Shown piece by piece: positions 26,851 to 38,859 of a stretch of DNA of 64,000 nt. The position numbers and the translations under genes were made by a program. The stretch comes from Glandiceps talaboti (Eukaryota; Hemichordata; Enteropneusta; Spengelidae). The DNA lies in contig NC_135562.1 in assembly GCF_964340395.1 (NCBI RefSeq), positions 24,026,173 through 24,090,172 on the forward strand, written 5' to 3'. Below the pieces are notes generated by a model. That model ran no database searches. It was not told the DNA's origin and saw only the letters and a list, made by a program, of their open reading frames with translations. Positions within the stretch are counted from its first letter, which is position 1. Each line of letters opens with the position of its first letter.

Positions 26851-27732
26851 GAACTATAAATGATGGCACTTGAAGAACACACATGTCAACCAATTTCTTG
26901 TGACTTGAATGATAAGCCCACAGCCCAAGCAGACAAATTACCTCATTTACTTGTACCTGCAACTCTTGGTTTTAAAACATCCGGCATAGCTGTCAGGATT
27001 ACCTGATGCCAAATTCTAGATGGGTTAGCTGTTTAGATACGATGAGATTCATCGTACATAAATATAAACAACACTGCCCTCTGCTACATACGTAATGACA
27101 TATGATCTAGTCTTCGAAAATTAATGAAGTGGGTACGTGATGAGCTGACAATGATAGTTCAATCGTAGTGGCAACTTTTAAAGGACCTTCATGATAATTG
27201 ATTTGAATAGACTATGTGGAGAGGACGTTGCCAAAATCTACTAACGTGAAGGTTCTAAGTTAGGCCATGTTGGGATATAACGTGAAACTAATACGAATGT
27301 AAATTCGGAAATTACCGATGAGATATCACACTTTTGACGTGACCTCTAAACTTATACTAAAGTGTTATAGATAGTGTGGTATTGGAAACGTTTATTTTGG
27401 CACTACCAACAAGTTGATCGATCAACTGATGTTGTAACGGGAAAATCAAAAGTTTGATCGCCTAAAATATTATTCAGCAATAGTTTAGTAATTCCAAACA
27501 GATTTGTAGATGTTTTCATGTGATAGTTGAAACATGTTAAAGCTGCCATCAACGTGTTCATCACTGTCATGGTGCGACCATCAAAATCAACGTGTATAAA
27601 ATACGGAAACAGTGAACAAAAATGTAAACAAAGAAATTACGTTTCTTGTGCGTCAGGTTTTTAAAATGACACAGGCCCTACCAAATAAAAATAGTTATTA
27701 AGAAATTGGATGGTCTTCCCTACAGCAAGCTT
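26851..27732. other. Unique-looking DNA, no gene seen
   Basis: Somewhat richer in CpG than the arrays. No frame above noise and no repeat homology within the window. Confidence 0.5.
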
Positions 27733-28345
27733 TCATCAGTATTACCGGTAATTTGTTATGGAGCTGAGATCTGGGGCTATGAATTCTCTCATGTTATAGA
27801 GGCTGTTCATTACAAATTTTGTTGCTTTTTTGGGTGTCGATTCAAGTGTAAATTCAATGAAAATACATGAATTGTTATTTAGATATGTCTTCGGTGTAGT
27901 TTGGATAGAACAACAAGCTGGAAATACCAATTTATTTTTGAAATTGTTTCTTGAAAGGCTACAAGACTGTTACAGGCAGGAATGGTTAGCTTCACTGGAC
28001 CAATCAAGTAGATTACAGTACGTAGCTATTCTAAATGCTGGAAACAGAACTGTACCTTTCATATACAGACATACCAACATTTCAATTTGGCTTAGCCAAA
28101 CTCTGTTGTTCAATTCACAAACTAGCTATTGAAAAAAGTCGTCATAGTAACCCACCAATACCAGTTGATTGTAGAGTGTGTCAGTATTGTAAAAAACAAG
28201 GTGTAACTGTAGTAGAGGGTGAGTGTCATTTTATATTATTTTGTCCACTTTACGAGCAATACAAAACAGAAATAATTCCTCAAAGATTCTATTTTCACCC
28301 TACAGAAGAAAAATGTTTTGTTTTATTATCAACTAAAACCCACAA
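27733..28345 (+). pseudogene. Frameshifted LINE remnant (post-RT region with Cys/His motif)
   Basis: Three successive frames carry pieces of one protein. Frame 1 (27733-27840) reads VICYGAEIWGYE, a hallmark of the end of non-LTR reverse transcriptases. Frame 2 (27830-28132) has RLQDCYRQEWLASLDQSSRL. Frame 3 (28035-28355) has LAKLCCSIHKL and the C-terminal motif CRVCQYCKKQG...ECHFILFCPLY. The motif and order are typical of LINEs widespread in marine invertebrates. At least two frameshifts and missing upstream domains make it dead. The end is cut by an H1 fragment. Confidence 0.85.
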
Positions 28346-28510
28346 CAGGGATTAATAAACAAGTGATTAAATATGCAAAAAATATGTAAATATGCCTAGC
28401 AACATGACCATGCCCATAGCAACAGCCAAATGATAGTGTATATTGTAAAGATAAGAACAGGATTGGATAGGCAACTGGATAATCATTCAGCAAATGAACA
28501 CCAATAAACC
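28346..28510 (+). mobile_element. H1 core-B fragment inside the LINE remnant
   Basis: CCTAGCAACATGACCATGCC, CATAGCAACAGCCAAATGAT and AACTGGATAATCATTCAGC match H1 core-B units. There is no 5' or 3' terminus. Confidence 0.82.
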
Positions 28511-28543
28511 TCTGACCTGTTCTCTCAATTTGAAAAAATGATC

Positions 28544-28640
28544 AATACAGAACTGAATTAATTCCTCAAAAATTCATTTTCACCCTACAGAAGAAAAATG
28601 TTTGCATTATTATCAACTTAAAACTTACATGTTATTTATA
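28544..28640 (+). pseudogene. Second copy of the LINE remnant's 3' end
   Basis: AATTCCTCAAAAATTC and CACCCTACAGAAGAAAAATG repeat the sequence at 28273-28330, so the LINE end occurs on both sides of the H1 fragment. It carries a small deletion relative to the first copy. Confidence 0.85.
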
Positions 28641-29740
28641 AGTTTTCAGTGTTTGTATTTAAATTGTTTAAACATCATAATGATTTTGTAAAGGAAAACG
28701 GCAACTAAACATGGTCAAGCTTTCATTTTCTTGTGTCTTGTAAATTTTTTATTTTTCTCTCTCAGTAAATTTGTACTTCTTTGTGTGTCATGGGCCAAGA
28801 CAATAATGCATATCACTATAGGGATCTTCATAGTAAAGACCAAATGGGATTCAAAGTATGAATTGGTTAGTTTAAATGCATGGGGGTATGTCATGAATGA
28901 AGACTTGCTTTATTAGTTTTGTCTGCCCCTAAAACCTCAGATGCAAATTGTAGTAAATATCAAAATCCCTGTACCTGTATCTATGGTGACGACAATGTGA
29001 CAGTAGATATCAAGGCTGCTAGTATTACAGACTGATCTGGTGTGGTAGTAGATGCTACAATAGTTAGATTATTAGTACTACAGTGTTAAGGGAGTAATTG
29101 TATTCAGCAAAGTTTGACCAATGATGTACACATATATGTGATCAATGTTGGTAGATACATGTACCAGAAAATGTTGTCAACTCGGCAATGAACAATTTGA
29201 CAGTTATTGAGTTCACTGTATTTGTAAATGAAGAGTGCTTTTACATGTCTGTGGCTGTTAACTGTGAAAAATGGCCAAATAATGATGTTGACAATTGACT
29301 CAGTGTATTCACTTTGATTTTGCTATAAAACAGCTGTAACCCTGTTTACACTGTACTGTCTACTTCAAACTCCTTTACAAAGTTAAAAGTCTACTTTTAG
29401 GTTTGTTTGGATTTCATGTTAGCATTCAACATTGTGTGTACATGTAATTGACAGCGGGTTCAGTAGTAGTAGTTGTAGCCCTGACTTGTCTATTCAGTCC
29501 ATGACATTATCCATGTTGACTGTGTGCTTCCCGTCTCTTCACTTTTATATATCCATTGCATTGCTTTGTTAGTTGTTAGTAGTATAAGCAAGTCACTCAC
29601 TCACTCATCACTCACTCACTCACTCACTCACTCACTCACTCACTCAGTCTATTAAGACATAAAAACACTGCATACACAATACTCCATGCAAGCACGATAT
29701 TTGTGTTTGCTGATATATTTAGTTTTACTCCTTCAAGTCT
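28641..29740. other. AT-rich DNA, no gene; short (CACT)n
   Basis: Contains a (CACT)n/(ACTC)n microsatellite at 29590-29645. The plus frame 28731-28916 lacks recognisable features. Confidence 0.55.
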
Positions 29741-29937
29741 GCTTTTCATTGATATTAAACTGTAGTTGCTGTACATTCTAATTTCAACTCTTACTAAGGT
29801 ACATGTACTTGCTTTTCATTGATATTAAACTGTAGTTGCTGTACATTCTAATTTCAACCCTTACTAAGGTACATGTACTTGCTTTTCATTGATATTAAAC
29901 TGTAGTTGCTGTACATTCTATTTTCAACCCTTTTCAT
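29741..29937. repeat. Tandem repeat, 70-bp unit, 2.8 copies
   Basis: GCTTTTCATTGATATTAAAC recurs at 29741, 29811 and 29881. The third unit is incomplete. Confidence 0.95.
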
Positions 29938-30224
29938 TGAATATCAAAATCAAGTTATTTCTTGGATATTGCAAACACTTTGTAGCATTTGTGTGTGACC
30001 AATTTCTTTAAAATCATGTCTAAGGGTAATACAGCCTAAGAAACGTTTACAGGTGTATTACTTTTGGTACTCATTAAACGCTTACTGAATGGCTGTCATG
30101 TTTGTAGTGAATAATCATGCATGCATGTAACACTAAAACTTTAGTACATAGAGTCCATTCAGGTGTATAACCCATATTATAATATACCTAGTGATAATAC
30201 TGTGCCATGATTCGCTAGAATCAG
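29938..30224. other. AT-rich DNA, nothing recognised
   Basis: No open frame of note. A GCATGCATG stretch near 30119 is the only local feature. Confidence 0.45.
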
Positions 30225-30369
30225 TCACGTGATAGGAAAATAGAATGGCTATTTCCCTAGGGAAATAATTCCATCACCTTTACATGGTCACGTGACCACC
30301 GCGCGTTCACAGCAGGTCAAAATGGCAGCTTCTGACGATGTCGTCTGCCACTGCGAGTTCACAGCATGA
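30225..30369 (+). promoter_or_regulatory. GC-rich E-box patch with a Kozak-like short ORF
   Basis: TCACGTGA (30225-30232) and the 14-bp palindrome TGGTCACGTGACCA (30285-30298) are CACGTG E-boxes of the kind bound by USF/MiT-family bHLH proteins. Between them lies ATTTCCCTAGGGAAAT, a 16-bp palindrome. About 25 bp downstream, AAAATGG starts a 15-codon frame (MAASDDVVCHCEFTA, 30322-30369). The patch stands out in base composition. It could be a captured promoter or part of the adjacent palindromic element. Confidence 0.35.
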
Positions 30370-30370
30370 G

Positions 30371-30590
30371 GTATATTATAAAACACATATTGCCTGGCCT
30401 ATATTCGGGCTATAGCACCCGTTCATTACCCCCTCGTGACTGTGAGTTACCGGAATCACATGCTATTTCCCTCGGCCTTTGGCCTCGGGAAATAGCATGT
30501 GATTCCGGTAACTCACAGTCCCTCGGGTGTAATAAACGGGTGCTATAGCCCGAATATAGGCCAGGCAATATGTGTTCATTATTATATACA
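30371..30590. mobile_element. Palindromic (snap-back) MITE-like element
   Basis: A near-perfect inverted repeat with its centre at 30479. Arms of about 97 bp run from AACACATATTGCCTGG (30382) to CCAGGCAATATGTGTT (ending 30576), with a 3-nt loop and few mismatches. Looser symmetry continues to TATATTATA on both sides. The two overlapping plus and minus frames are mirror images produced by the palindrome. Confidence 0.85.
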
Positions 30591-31510
30591 TGTATGTACC
30601 ACTGTGTATGTTGATGTACAGTCAGAAATAAAACTGGTACTTTCATTGTGCAAATGAGATAAATTGAGATAAAATACATTTGTAGTTCCTAAAGCAAAAC
30701 CATTCCTTATGAAATAAGCAAATAAATTCATTTGTTCTTAAGCACATACATGTCTTTTCAGGTTGTTACACACTTTTTTTGAACAATTTTTGTTGGTTTG
30801 TAAAGTATTTCACTAATTTTCGTGACCATCGCAAGTTCTGAAGTATCAAATAACTATGCAAATTAGTCGCTTACCTATCATATAACTATTCAAATTGGTT
30901 AGGACTACACGGAAGTTTCCGTGGCTTACAACCCCGTAAATCATGTTTTCACTAAATTTCCAAGGTAAATTTTTCTTATTATGTATTAATCAACCCATAC
31001 AATGCGTATTTATATTGAATAAATGTTATAGCAGGAAATTTGCAAGTTGTCAAATTACGGTCGATGCTAATGATTGTAGCTGTGTTGTGCCTGTGTCGAA
31101 CTTTGTCCTGCCGGCAAGGTGCGTTGTGATGCTTGAAACAACACAAAATTTTCAGGACTAATTTTTATTGATTTAATTATTTTTTCTTCATATGACTACT
31201 CATACAATATACACTCGCTGATTTTTTTTGTTTTTCTGTGATGTACGTGGGTGTGTGTTTTTCTTCTGTTTAGTAATTTTTGTTTTTGTGTTTTGAATAA
31301 GTCAACATAAGTCAACAATGGGATCACAGCCTCCCACAGTATCCATTCCTGAAAAAAAAAGAATAATAAGAAACTTCACAAACACATGCATTCAGGGCTT
31401 GTTTTGGTGTTTTAAAATATAATTCTTGGTCGTTGGTATTGCCTGTAAATTTACAAAAAATAAGATGTTGATTACATGAGATTCTGCGCTAAAATCTAGC
31501 TCTTTTTTTT
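30591..31510. other. AT-rich DNA, weak frame only
   Basis: A 72-residue plus frame (30943-31161) is uninterrupted but matches no family I recognise. Otherwise there is nothing. Confidence 0.45.
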
Positions 31511-33416
31511 AGCTCCGCTGTCAGCGAAAGCTGAAAGCGTAGCTTTAGGTATAGGTGGGTATTGAGGTATAGAGAGTAGAGTGAATCATAGGTGTCCGTC
31601 AAACTTTTATATTTTCACTTTCTACTCCGAAAGTGACAGTCGGAATTCTTCAATATTTGGTGTGCATGTTCCCTGGGGGGAGGCTATTCAGATTTGTTCA
31701 TGCCAAGTTGATCTGTGCCATTTTCAATTTTTTATGATTTTTTTCCCAAAAATGACATTTTCATCAACTCCTCATAAACCTTAAGTCAGATTGCTTTGAT
31801 ATCTGGTGTGTTGATGCACAGGAGGTAGCTTACTTAGATTTGTTAATTTCAAGTCAGCACGTCTTCTCTTCTATTTTTTATGATTTTTTTTTTGAAATTT
31901 GAAAAAAAAAAAAATGTTAATGAGCATTATGACCGACGCCATATTGGAAATCAGTCCGCGAGACTTTAGGTAAAGTGCAACTTTTCAAAAGACACTATTG
32001 ACGTCAAACAAGCAATGTAATATGTGCTATAGTCTTAATTCTACGCATTGTGCGCCCAAATGACAAATATTTGTTCGAAAAAGGGTTGTAAACTTCAAAT
32101 CCAATTCTCTCTCCACCCCTCCTACAGAATGGTTCATTCCAGTATATGCACTTCATGATCATTGTGAGAAGTCTTCCACACATCGTCCGAGAAATCGCTG
32201 CGTTCAGTGTCATTATTCACAGAATTGTTGTTTTCGAGTGAAACCCCGTCTTGAATTGTATAACTCTAACAAATGAAGACATGTCAAGTTATATTTTGAA
32301 AGTTGTATCGCTAGTTTGAGACGATTTTCTCACGTACTATCGGGGCTTACTTGGACTTGGACCTTACTCCAGTTCATCGGGAAGTTTAGCCAGCTCGATA
32401 ATTCTTTCTGTTTTAGTTTACAACACTTTTGATCGCGCAGATTTTGTTGTTGTGATGAAAAGAAATTTAAAAAAAAGATCACTTCAACCATTTCGTTGTG
32501 TTTTCTTTATGAAAGGTAATCGAACATGAACGAGTGTTACCACTGTAACCAGGAGGGTCTATGCTGTAACGTATGGCAAGGGTTCGACGGGATAGTGACT
32601 TTTCGATAGGTATATCAGGGAGCTCAGAATTCAAACCACCGGCTATATGATGAATTCACGGTCATAGTAAAATTCATTTGATTTTTAATTTGCTATTTTG
32701 ACCAACTCCGGTTGTCTATTCGCGATAAAATTACGATTAGTTTGGAAACGGGGTAGATTTTCTATGATTCCGTGTCATAAAAGCATGTGTTGTGTATTTT
32801 TCGAAAAGCACACCCGGTGGGAAAGTCGCCCAACAGGCGATCTCGCGCCATTGCTGTACTATGTGGCACTTTATTCTGGCGGGGTGTCTCTTGAAAACGG
32901 GAATAGCGAAGGATGAGCCAATCAAGTGAGACCTTTCAAATGTAGCTAATATTATAGCCAATAAAATTAGTTGTACGATGATATGTGTATAATAAGGCCT
33001 CTACACTGTAACAAGTAAATAGTAAAGTTGAAATCTTTAGTCACATGAATTCGTATTTATGTACGGATGCGTAGTCTTTCTGAACAGTAATTTTTAGATC
33101 AGTTAGTATTTAAACTACGTTTCTGAGTTAATTATTCGGTAGGTTATTGACGAGCTCCCTTTGTAAACACGCTGTACAAATTGGATGTCGGCGTGCCCGG
33201 CCATGTTCAACGGAACTAGTGAAGCTCAATCATAACAATGGTGGCTGTCAAAATCGAAGACGCAATTTGACCGTGTTGTTATTTCAGTGAATTTATTCAG
33301 CAAGAAAACAACGTGTTCTATGTTTTTGTACTTCCTACATGATGTGATGATCGTTTTTTTTACCGGTACAACTTACAGCCTACAATGAAACTGCTAACTT
33401 ACTTAGTAACACTGAC

Positions 33417-33454
33417 CATGGATGTATTAATGATACATCACTAATACATCCATG
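33417..33454. other. Perfect 13-bp stem inverted repeat
   Basis: CATGGATGTATTA (33417-33429) and its exact complement (33442-33454) enclose a 12-nt spacer. No terminator context. It could be a small cruciform or a relic of an insertion. Confidence 0.8.
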
Positions 33455-33936
33455 CACTGACACACGATTCCGTGTTCCGTGTTCCGTACGCGTGTTCATG
33501 TTTTGGGGCACATTTCTAAATACGCGAAACCAGTTATTGAATGTGTAGTGGATATTGATATTCAGTTTGAAAAATTAAAATCCTGAACTTCATTTTGCGA
33601 ACGGTTTTGTCATTTCTTAGTAATTATAGGGCCGACTGTACTATCACGTTTAACGTTTATGTCAACCCGGAAGTACATAGACACGAAAATAGACGAAGTG
33701 ACTTGTACATGTAATTAGTAACAAAATTTTGCTGTAACTGCTGGTAACCTTCAAATTTATTTATTTTTATGTTGTAAATACATTCTAATATGCACTAAGG
33801 ACAACACTATAAAGACTTGCTCTATGGGAAGGTAATTTTTTGTCTTTTAAAAATGCAATAGTTAGATCAATGTGTACCAGAAATGTTATGTAGTATTTAA
33901 GCTAGAAATAAGACCACATAACATCTTATTACTCCT

Positions 33937-33953
33937 CCCCCCCCCCCCCCCCC
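33937..33953. repeat. Poly-C tract (17 C)
   Basis: Uninterrupted C run after ACTCCT, inside the putative H2 element. Slippage-prone. Confidence 0.95.
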
Positions 33954-34921
33954 AATTAAGACAAATTACTCACAGAAAGCAACAAAAAAAGAGAAGAAGC
34001 TCCAAAACATAAAAAAGAGAATAAAATTACAGTAAGGAGTTGATGATGCACAAACAACTACAAAGAAATAGACAGTTCAATTACAACACACGGTTTGAAA
34101 TAAATATGGGGTTTGGAAAAGTGAATTGGAAGTAGAGCAAAAACTAAGAGAGATGAAGAGCCTAAGTGAATAAGCGAAAGCACTTAAAGATAGGACCATC
34201 AAATTTTTTGCAGGACTACTACGTTATCAATTTTACTAGTCCTGTGGGATAGTGACTTTTTTACTCCAGTGCCAAGTACCCGAAAGCGAAAGTCATTCTC
34301 AGCCATTATGGCAAGTTGAATGTTGTTGACTTGGTAAATTTGTTAGAAAATTGAAATTCAAATTGCCTCAAAATTATTTTAGATCCCTAGTTTATTTCAT
34401 TCATCATTAAAATTTTCCATGGTTAAAGCTGTAAGACACTGGAATTATTTATAGCCAACCTCAAAATCCTCTTTTTTTTTCTTTTTCTTGTGTGCATTTC
34501 CCAGTCATTTTGTGCAATTTTTCATAACAGTAGATTTTTGTTATAAAATGGTGACTATGGTATAAAAGTACAATACATTACCAACTTCTGTGTAAAATGT
34601 GTTTTATAGTGAGACATCATATATATGAAACCACTAACCACTTTATTGCATCGCTAAAACAAAACTTCATACTAAAGAGCTGAAGAACTGAACCACTTCT
34701 ACATGTCACCAAAATAAAAAATAAAATAAAAAACAAAAAACAGCGGAGCTATTCTGACCGATAAGTCGCTTGTTCTCTGGAAAATATGTCAGTGGCACAG
34801 TGTAAATGCGTAATATACGCGAGGTTGACGGCCATATTGATTATTGCAAGTGTGAACTATAGTGAATTGTATTGGCCGTTTTTCATGGAATTATGCCCTG
34901 AAATGACCAAAATCAAACAAA

Positions 34922-35278
34922 AATAATGTTGGTTTCTTATATAGCGCTTTCCCACTCCGTGCTCAAAGCGCTTTACAATTATTACCCCTGGCTCGGATCA
35001 GAACAGCACAACGGCCCTTTTAGTCTTCCTCAACTCCCCGGGGAGCATACAATCCATTGCAGCCATTTAAGCGCATAGGATTAAAGCCTTCACATTGCAA
35101 CCTACATCCTACCAGGTCCCCAGTTACACAGCTGGGTTGACTGAGGCACAGTCGTGGTTCAAATCTTGCCCAAGGACTTTAGCCACTCAGAAACAAACAG
35201 CAGGCAGCGACGGGGCTCGAACCTGCAACCTGTAGATTCCAAGCCGGTCACGCTAACCATTCACCCATCATGACTCCA
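34922..35278 (-). mobile_element. tRNA-derived SINE, copy 2 (minus strand)
   Basis: Full-length reverse complement of the 9250-9616 SINE. The minus-strand head is GGAGTCATGATGGGTGAATG with the B box seen here as GGGCTCGAACC. The tail is TTATATAGCGCTTTCCCAC at the plus-strand left end. The (ATT)n tail is almost lost. A target-site duplication is not clear. Confidence 0.93.
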
Positions 35279-36125
35279 CAATAACAATAAATATATGATG
35301 TAAATGTTCAAAAAATTATAATTTTGAAACATAGTGGCCATGATTCTGTAATTCGTACAGATGTCAATTCACCAAAAATGGAGTTAGCACACACGGAACA
35401 GATCATGTAAAAGTCACTAAAACACTCTATTCATGTTCAAATTTTGCATAACAACATACCCACCTTCATATAAACGACAGTCAACAACCTGAAATGCTGT
35501 AACGACTGATAAAATCCTCTATTTCTTGAGCGAATAAAAAACCCACGTCAGGCTCTCCAACGGTCACTGCAGTGCACTGCATGGCGTCTGGGATTTGAAG
35601 GGAAATCTCATTAACATATTAGAATTCATACACCATTTAATTCACTGTATTAATTATTTTGATATATAAAGTATGCTAATTTATGCTAATGAGCCACTGT
35701 CCTATCAAAAATCCTGGGAGAACACTGATGTAACATTCCCTTCCTCTGCATTTTGCCATAGACTGACTTCATTAAGAACCGTGTTCATGAAAGAGTCTTC
35801 GCTTACAAATGTCATTTAAATTGCATACTTCTAAACATGACAATGACATCATAGACTTATGATATCATACTATGTCAAACTCTATCGTGAACTTAAATCC
35901 ATGTAGCTGACTTTATCATCTAATTCTTGTGCTCGACTTCCCCACAGTATGTTTGTATGAAGTACTTATATCCATGTAATGCATGCAACAGCAAAACCTA
36001 AAGTTACACTGTTAAAATTTGAAACTGGTACAAATCTGCAATCTCTCCAAAACCCATGTTTAGTGAGATATCTGAGTTGTACCTGTTTTAAATGTGAGTG
36101 GCGTTTTTGCTATTTTTTGCCATTT
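35279..36125. other. AT-rich DNA, no gene recognised
   Basis: No recognisable frame or repeat. The plus frame 35979-36245 runs into the H1 5' end and is not supported. Confidence 0.45.
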
Positions 36126-36250
36126 TTTGGCACAACTGAACTGATAAGGTTCAGTAGTGGTATAGGCATGTGCTGTGTCTATAGGCATGTAACTTTTCCA
36201 TATAAATTCCTACTTTCCAACAGTTACCATTTCCACAGTAATTAAGTTTT
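36126..36250 (+). mobile_element. Solo H1 5' end
   Basis: TTTTTTGGCACAACTGAACT, GATAAGGTTCAGTAGTGGTATAGGC: the terminal hairpin with a 7-nt loop, and no microsatellite or core. It lies 130 bp upstream of a complete copy. Confidence 0.75.
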
Positions 36251-37424
36251 TTTTAGCACAACTGAACTGAGGTTCAGTAGTGCTATAGGCATGGTGAAGT
36301 GTGTGTGTGTGTGTGTGTAAATAACTTAAAATCAAAAACAGCTTGACCGATTGCCATGATATTTGGTCGGTATATTAACTTGAGTGTCTAGTTGGGAAAT
36401 TGTACAAGTCAAAATGATCTTGCCACCGACATGTGATTTGGGTAAAAAAATGTGATTTTTGGTCAAAATACTGGGCAGATCTGTCTGAAATTTGGTGGGA
36501 ACATTCTTAAGGGTGTTAAGATTAGAAATTGTTCACGACATGATGATCCCATCAGTGATATGCAAATTAAGGTTAAAAATGTTTTTTTTTGGTCAAAAAT
36601 CTTTAATTCCAAAACTACAATGTACTAAGCAGATTTGGCTGATGTATCTGGGGTGTATAGATAAAGAAATATTAACCACGTAGTGATTTCATCAGTGATA
36701 TGCAATTAGGTGTAAAAATGTGAATTTGGGTCAGAAACTTATATCTCAAAATTTCTAGAAATGTTATTCTGCGGATTTTCAAAATATTTCAACACAATTG
36801 GCCCTAGCAACCATAACATTGCCCTAAGCAAGAATCACATGGCAGTATATTTTGGATAAATAACAACATCACCTGGTAGGCAAGTGAATAAACATTCAAA
36901 AAATATGCAAATATCCCTAGCAACATGACCATACCCATAGCAACAGCCAAACGGTGGTGTATTTCACAAAGATAACAGGGATTCTTTGACAAGTGAATAA
37001 ACATTCAAAAAATGTATGCAAATATGTCTAGCAACAAGACCACACCCATGGCAACAGCCAAATGATTACATATATTGCAAAGATAACTGATTAATAGGCA
37101 AGTGAATAAACATTCAAAAATGTACTATATGAATGTGCCTAGCAACAAGATCACATCCATAGTAACAACCAAATGATCACATATATTGCAAAGATAACAG
37201 GGATTAATATAATAGACAAATGCATAAACATACAAAAAATGTATGCAAATATATCTAGCAACAAGACCATGCCCATAGTAACAGCCAAATGATCGTGTAT
37301 ATTACAAAGATAACAACAGGGTTGGATAGGCAACTGGATAATCATTCAGCAAATGAACACCTATATGGGTAAACATTTTTTAAAACTGTACAGGTGTGCT
37401 ACAATACCATTGGCGCTATTTTTG
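36251..37424 (+). mobile_element. H1 element copy 4 (complete)
   Basis: T8 tract, AGCACAACTG, ACTGAACTGAGGTTCAGT, (GT)n (36300-36319), core-A units, several core-B units with CATAGCAACAGCCAAATGAT, then GTGTGCTACAATACCATTGGC and GCTA with T5. Core-B units number about five here, more than in copy 1. Confidence 0.87.
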
Positions 37425-38230
37425 ATAAAAAAAACCTTAAACTCAAACAGTACTGGGCATATTGGTCTGAAATTTGGTGGAAACATTCTCAGGTGTGGTT
37501 AGATGAAGAATTGTTCAATTTGCATATCAGTGATATGCAAATTAGGTCTAAGTATATGTCTTTTTGGTCAATAATCTATAATTCCAAAGCAGACTGGACT
37601 GAAATTAGGTGGGAACGTTCTGATGGATGTTTAGATTAAGAATTGTTCAGGAGATGATGATCACATTAGTGATATGCAAATTAGGTCTAAAATTGTGTCA
37701 AAAGTTATAATTCCAAAACAGCTAAGAAGCTTGGGCTGAAATTTACTTGGGATGCATCAGGGCATGTGTAGATGAAGGTGTATTCACAACATGATGATCC
37801 TATTGGCAATATGCAAATATTGGTCAAAAATCTTACATCTCGAAAACTAAATGGTGAATGGGGCTTAAACTTGGATGGGGTGTTTCTGGAGGTTGTTTTC
37901 TACCGTTACTGTGCAAAACATTTTGACACAACTGGCCTTAGCAACTTTGACCATGCCCTTAGCAACAGTGAAATGATGATGCATATTACTAATATAAAAA
38001 CAGGGATGGGTAGATAAGTCAATAAAGATTTTAAAAATGTATGCAAATAGCCTAGCAACAAGACCCTGCCCATAGCAACAGCCTAAATGGTGGTGTTTGT
38101 GACAAAGATAACAGCAGGGATGGTTAGGGAAGTGACTAAAGATTCAAAAAATGTATGCCAATATGCCTAGCAACAATGCCATGCCCATAGCAACAGCTAA
38201 ATGGTGGTGTCTATTTGAAAGGTAACAGGT
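37425..38230 (+). mobile_element. H1 cores without ends, joined in tandem to copy 4
   Basis: Starts directly after the 3' T-tract of copy 4 with core-A (CAGTACTGGGCATATTGG), continues through core-B (CCTAGCAACAAGACCCTGCC) and stops without the 3' hairpin. A tandem or template-switch product is likely. Confidence 0.78.
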
Positions 38231-38859
38231 AAGGAGTGTTCTCCATGAGCAGGGCACAGCACCCTGCTATTAATGCCTGGCACCCAGCTATCAATGGCCA
38301 GGACCCTGCTTTGATGTTCTGCACCCTGGTATATCAGACATGTGTCTTGTTGTCATACTTATAGTCTTCCACCTTCCATTTAAATCCTCTGCCCATATTG
38401 TTCCAGGAATATTTGTATCCTTTGAACCCTTGCCATCGTTATATTTGTATCCTTTGAACCCTTGCCATCGTTATATTTGTATCCTTTGAACCCTTGCCAT
38501 CGTTATATTTGTTATCACACATAAACCATTTAACCAAACCCTCTAAGAAAGAAAATGCCGTAAAACACACAATCATTCACATCTTTTCCGAAGTAAAGTG
38601 ACACTGTTGTGCCACGCGATAACGTGTTTCCGATCCACTGTCTATAACCGCTATTGTTATGCAAATCATATGAATAAATTATACAAATGAACCACCCTGT
38701 TAACAACACAATCTGTGGAGAACACTGGCACCGTATTATTGAACAGAAAAATCTGCCCAACTTGTGTGCTGCAGATTTGCACCAGGCCATCTTTTCAGTT
38801 TGTACAGTTGGAGTTGTAGTGTTATTTTGGGTGCTAACCGCTGTATACTTCATTTGTAG
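38231..38859. other. Unique DNA with a 32-bp tandem repeat
   Basis: About 3.5 units of 32 bp (TGTATCCTTTGAACCCTTGC) lie at 38405-38515. CACCCTG/CACCCAG repeats occur near 38260-38330. The minus frame 38530-38853 has no recognisable features. Confidence 0.7.

Larger units (their letters stand above)
31511..34750. mobile_element. H2: putative 3.2-kb element with 10-bp inverted ends
   Basis: AGCTCCGCTG follows a T8 tract at 31511-31520, and its exact complement CAGCGGAGCT lies at 34741-34750 after an A-rich stretch. Inside the 5' end are two small hairpins, CAGC-GAAA-GCTG (31522-31533) and AAAGC-GTA-GCTTT. Two loosely related segments containing GATTTGTT and ATTTTTTATGATTTTTTT follow (31600-31890), resembling the tandem core of H1. 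No transposase or helicase frame is visible. The interior may hold unrelated DNA, so the pairing of ends is an inference. Confidence 0.45.

Noticed and set aside
30366-30679. Two similar small proteins on opposite strands
   Set aside because: They are mirror translations of the palindromic element at 30371-30590.
32698-32961. Overlapping plus and minus frames of about 73 residues in a GC-richer patch
   Set aside because: No recognisable domain, no splice signals that fit, and both strands are equally open. Kept only as part of the H2 interior.
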